Of a DNA stretch of 7,188 nucleotides, positions 5,975 to 7,188 are shown one piece after another. Source of the DNA: an uncultured Alphaproteobacteria bacterium (lineage in GTDB: Bacteria > Pseudomonadota > Alphaproteobacteria > Reyranellales > Reyranellaceae); NCBI GenBank assembly GCA_903929895.1, contig CAIYWM010000980.1, positions 1 to 7,188 of the forward strand, in the 5' to 3' direction. Below the pieces are notes generated by a model. The model saw only the letters and a program-made list of their open reading frames with translations, did not search any database and was not told the DNA's origin. Both the position numbers and the translations under genes were made by a program. How positions within the stretch are numbered: the first letter of the stretch is position 1; every line of letters begins with the position of its first letter.

Positions 5975-5997
5975 CCTGATCCGGGTTTTCCGGCAGG
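5975..5997 (+). other. Hairpin at the start of the predicted dnaK leader
   Basis: CCTG/CAGG (5975-5978 with 5994-5997) and CCGG/CCGG (5981-5984 with 5990-5993) stack into an 8-bp stem with a 2-base bulge (5979-5980) and a 5-base loop. It lies just after the predicted start site and may stabilise the 5' end of the mRNA. A second possible stem, GATCGG/CCGATC (6017-6022 with 6040-6045), follows. Function is unknown. Confidence 0.4.
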
Positions 5998-6069
5998 TAA
6001 CCATTACACGGGGGTCGATCGGGTGCCTTTGGGGTCCGGCCGATCTGCCGAGGGAAGAGAGTAGAAATC

Positions 6070-7188
<1,119 letters not shown>

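Overview
The window is ordinary GC-rich bacterial chromosome, very probably from an alphaproteobacterium. I would guess the Rhodospirillales/Reyranella area, but nothing visible fixes the genus. The grounds are the high G+C with strong third-position GC bias, a CarD/CdnL regulator with an Ala/Pro-rich leader, a COG4784-like M48 lipoprotein protease, and a grpE then dnaK order with an alphaproteobacterial RpoH-type promoter before dnaK. There is no tRNA, rRNA, CRISPR array, transposon or phage gene, and no obvious change in base composition.

Layout. (1) Bases 1-661 (+) are the 3' part of a CarD-family RNA polymerase-binding regulator that enters from the left edge through an Ala/Pro-rich stretch. 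A good intrinsic terminator (685-722) follows. (2) Bases 743-1552 (+) encode a 269-residue protein with the layout of a PPP-type metallophosphoesterase in which every recognisable metal-ligand motif has been replaced: a probable pseudophosphatase, and the most interesting item here. (3) Bases 1562-2977 (-) encode a secreted M48 metalloprotease lipoprotein, convergent with (2). The two stop codons lie in opposite arms of a perfect 7-bp inverted repeat. (4) A 111-bp divergent intergenic region leads into prolyl aminopeptidase (3089-4099, +), followed 15 bp later by a TauD/TfdA-type Fe(II)/2-oxoglutarate dioxygenase (4115-5170, +), evidently co-transcribed. (5) The chaperone genes close the window: grpE (5244-5846, +), a 223-bp regulatory gap, then dnaK (6070 to the right edge, +; ATPase domain only).

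How the parts relate. GrpE is the nucleotide-exchange factor for DnaK. Separate heat-shock-like promoter candidates sit before each gene, and a weak terminator candidate lies between them. The lipoprotein protease may act in cell-envelope quality control. The aminopeptidase and dioxygenase look like a small metabolic pair of unknown shared purpose. CarD and the pseudophosphatase are adjacent but separated by a terminator. All functions are inferred from motifs read by eye; no database search was made. I see no convincing new multi-gene system. The leads worth following are the motif-less phosphatase, the inverted repeat over the dnaK promoter, and the hairpin shared by two convergent stops.
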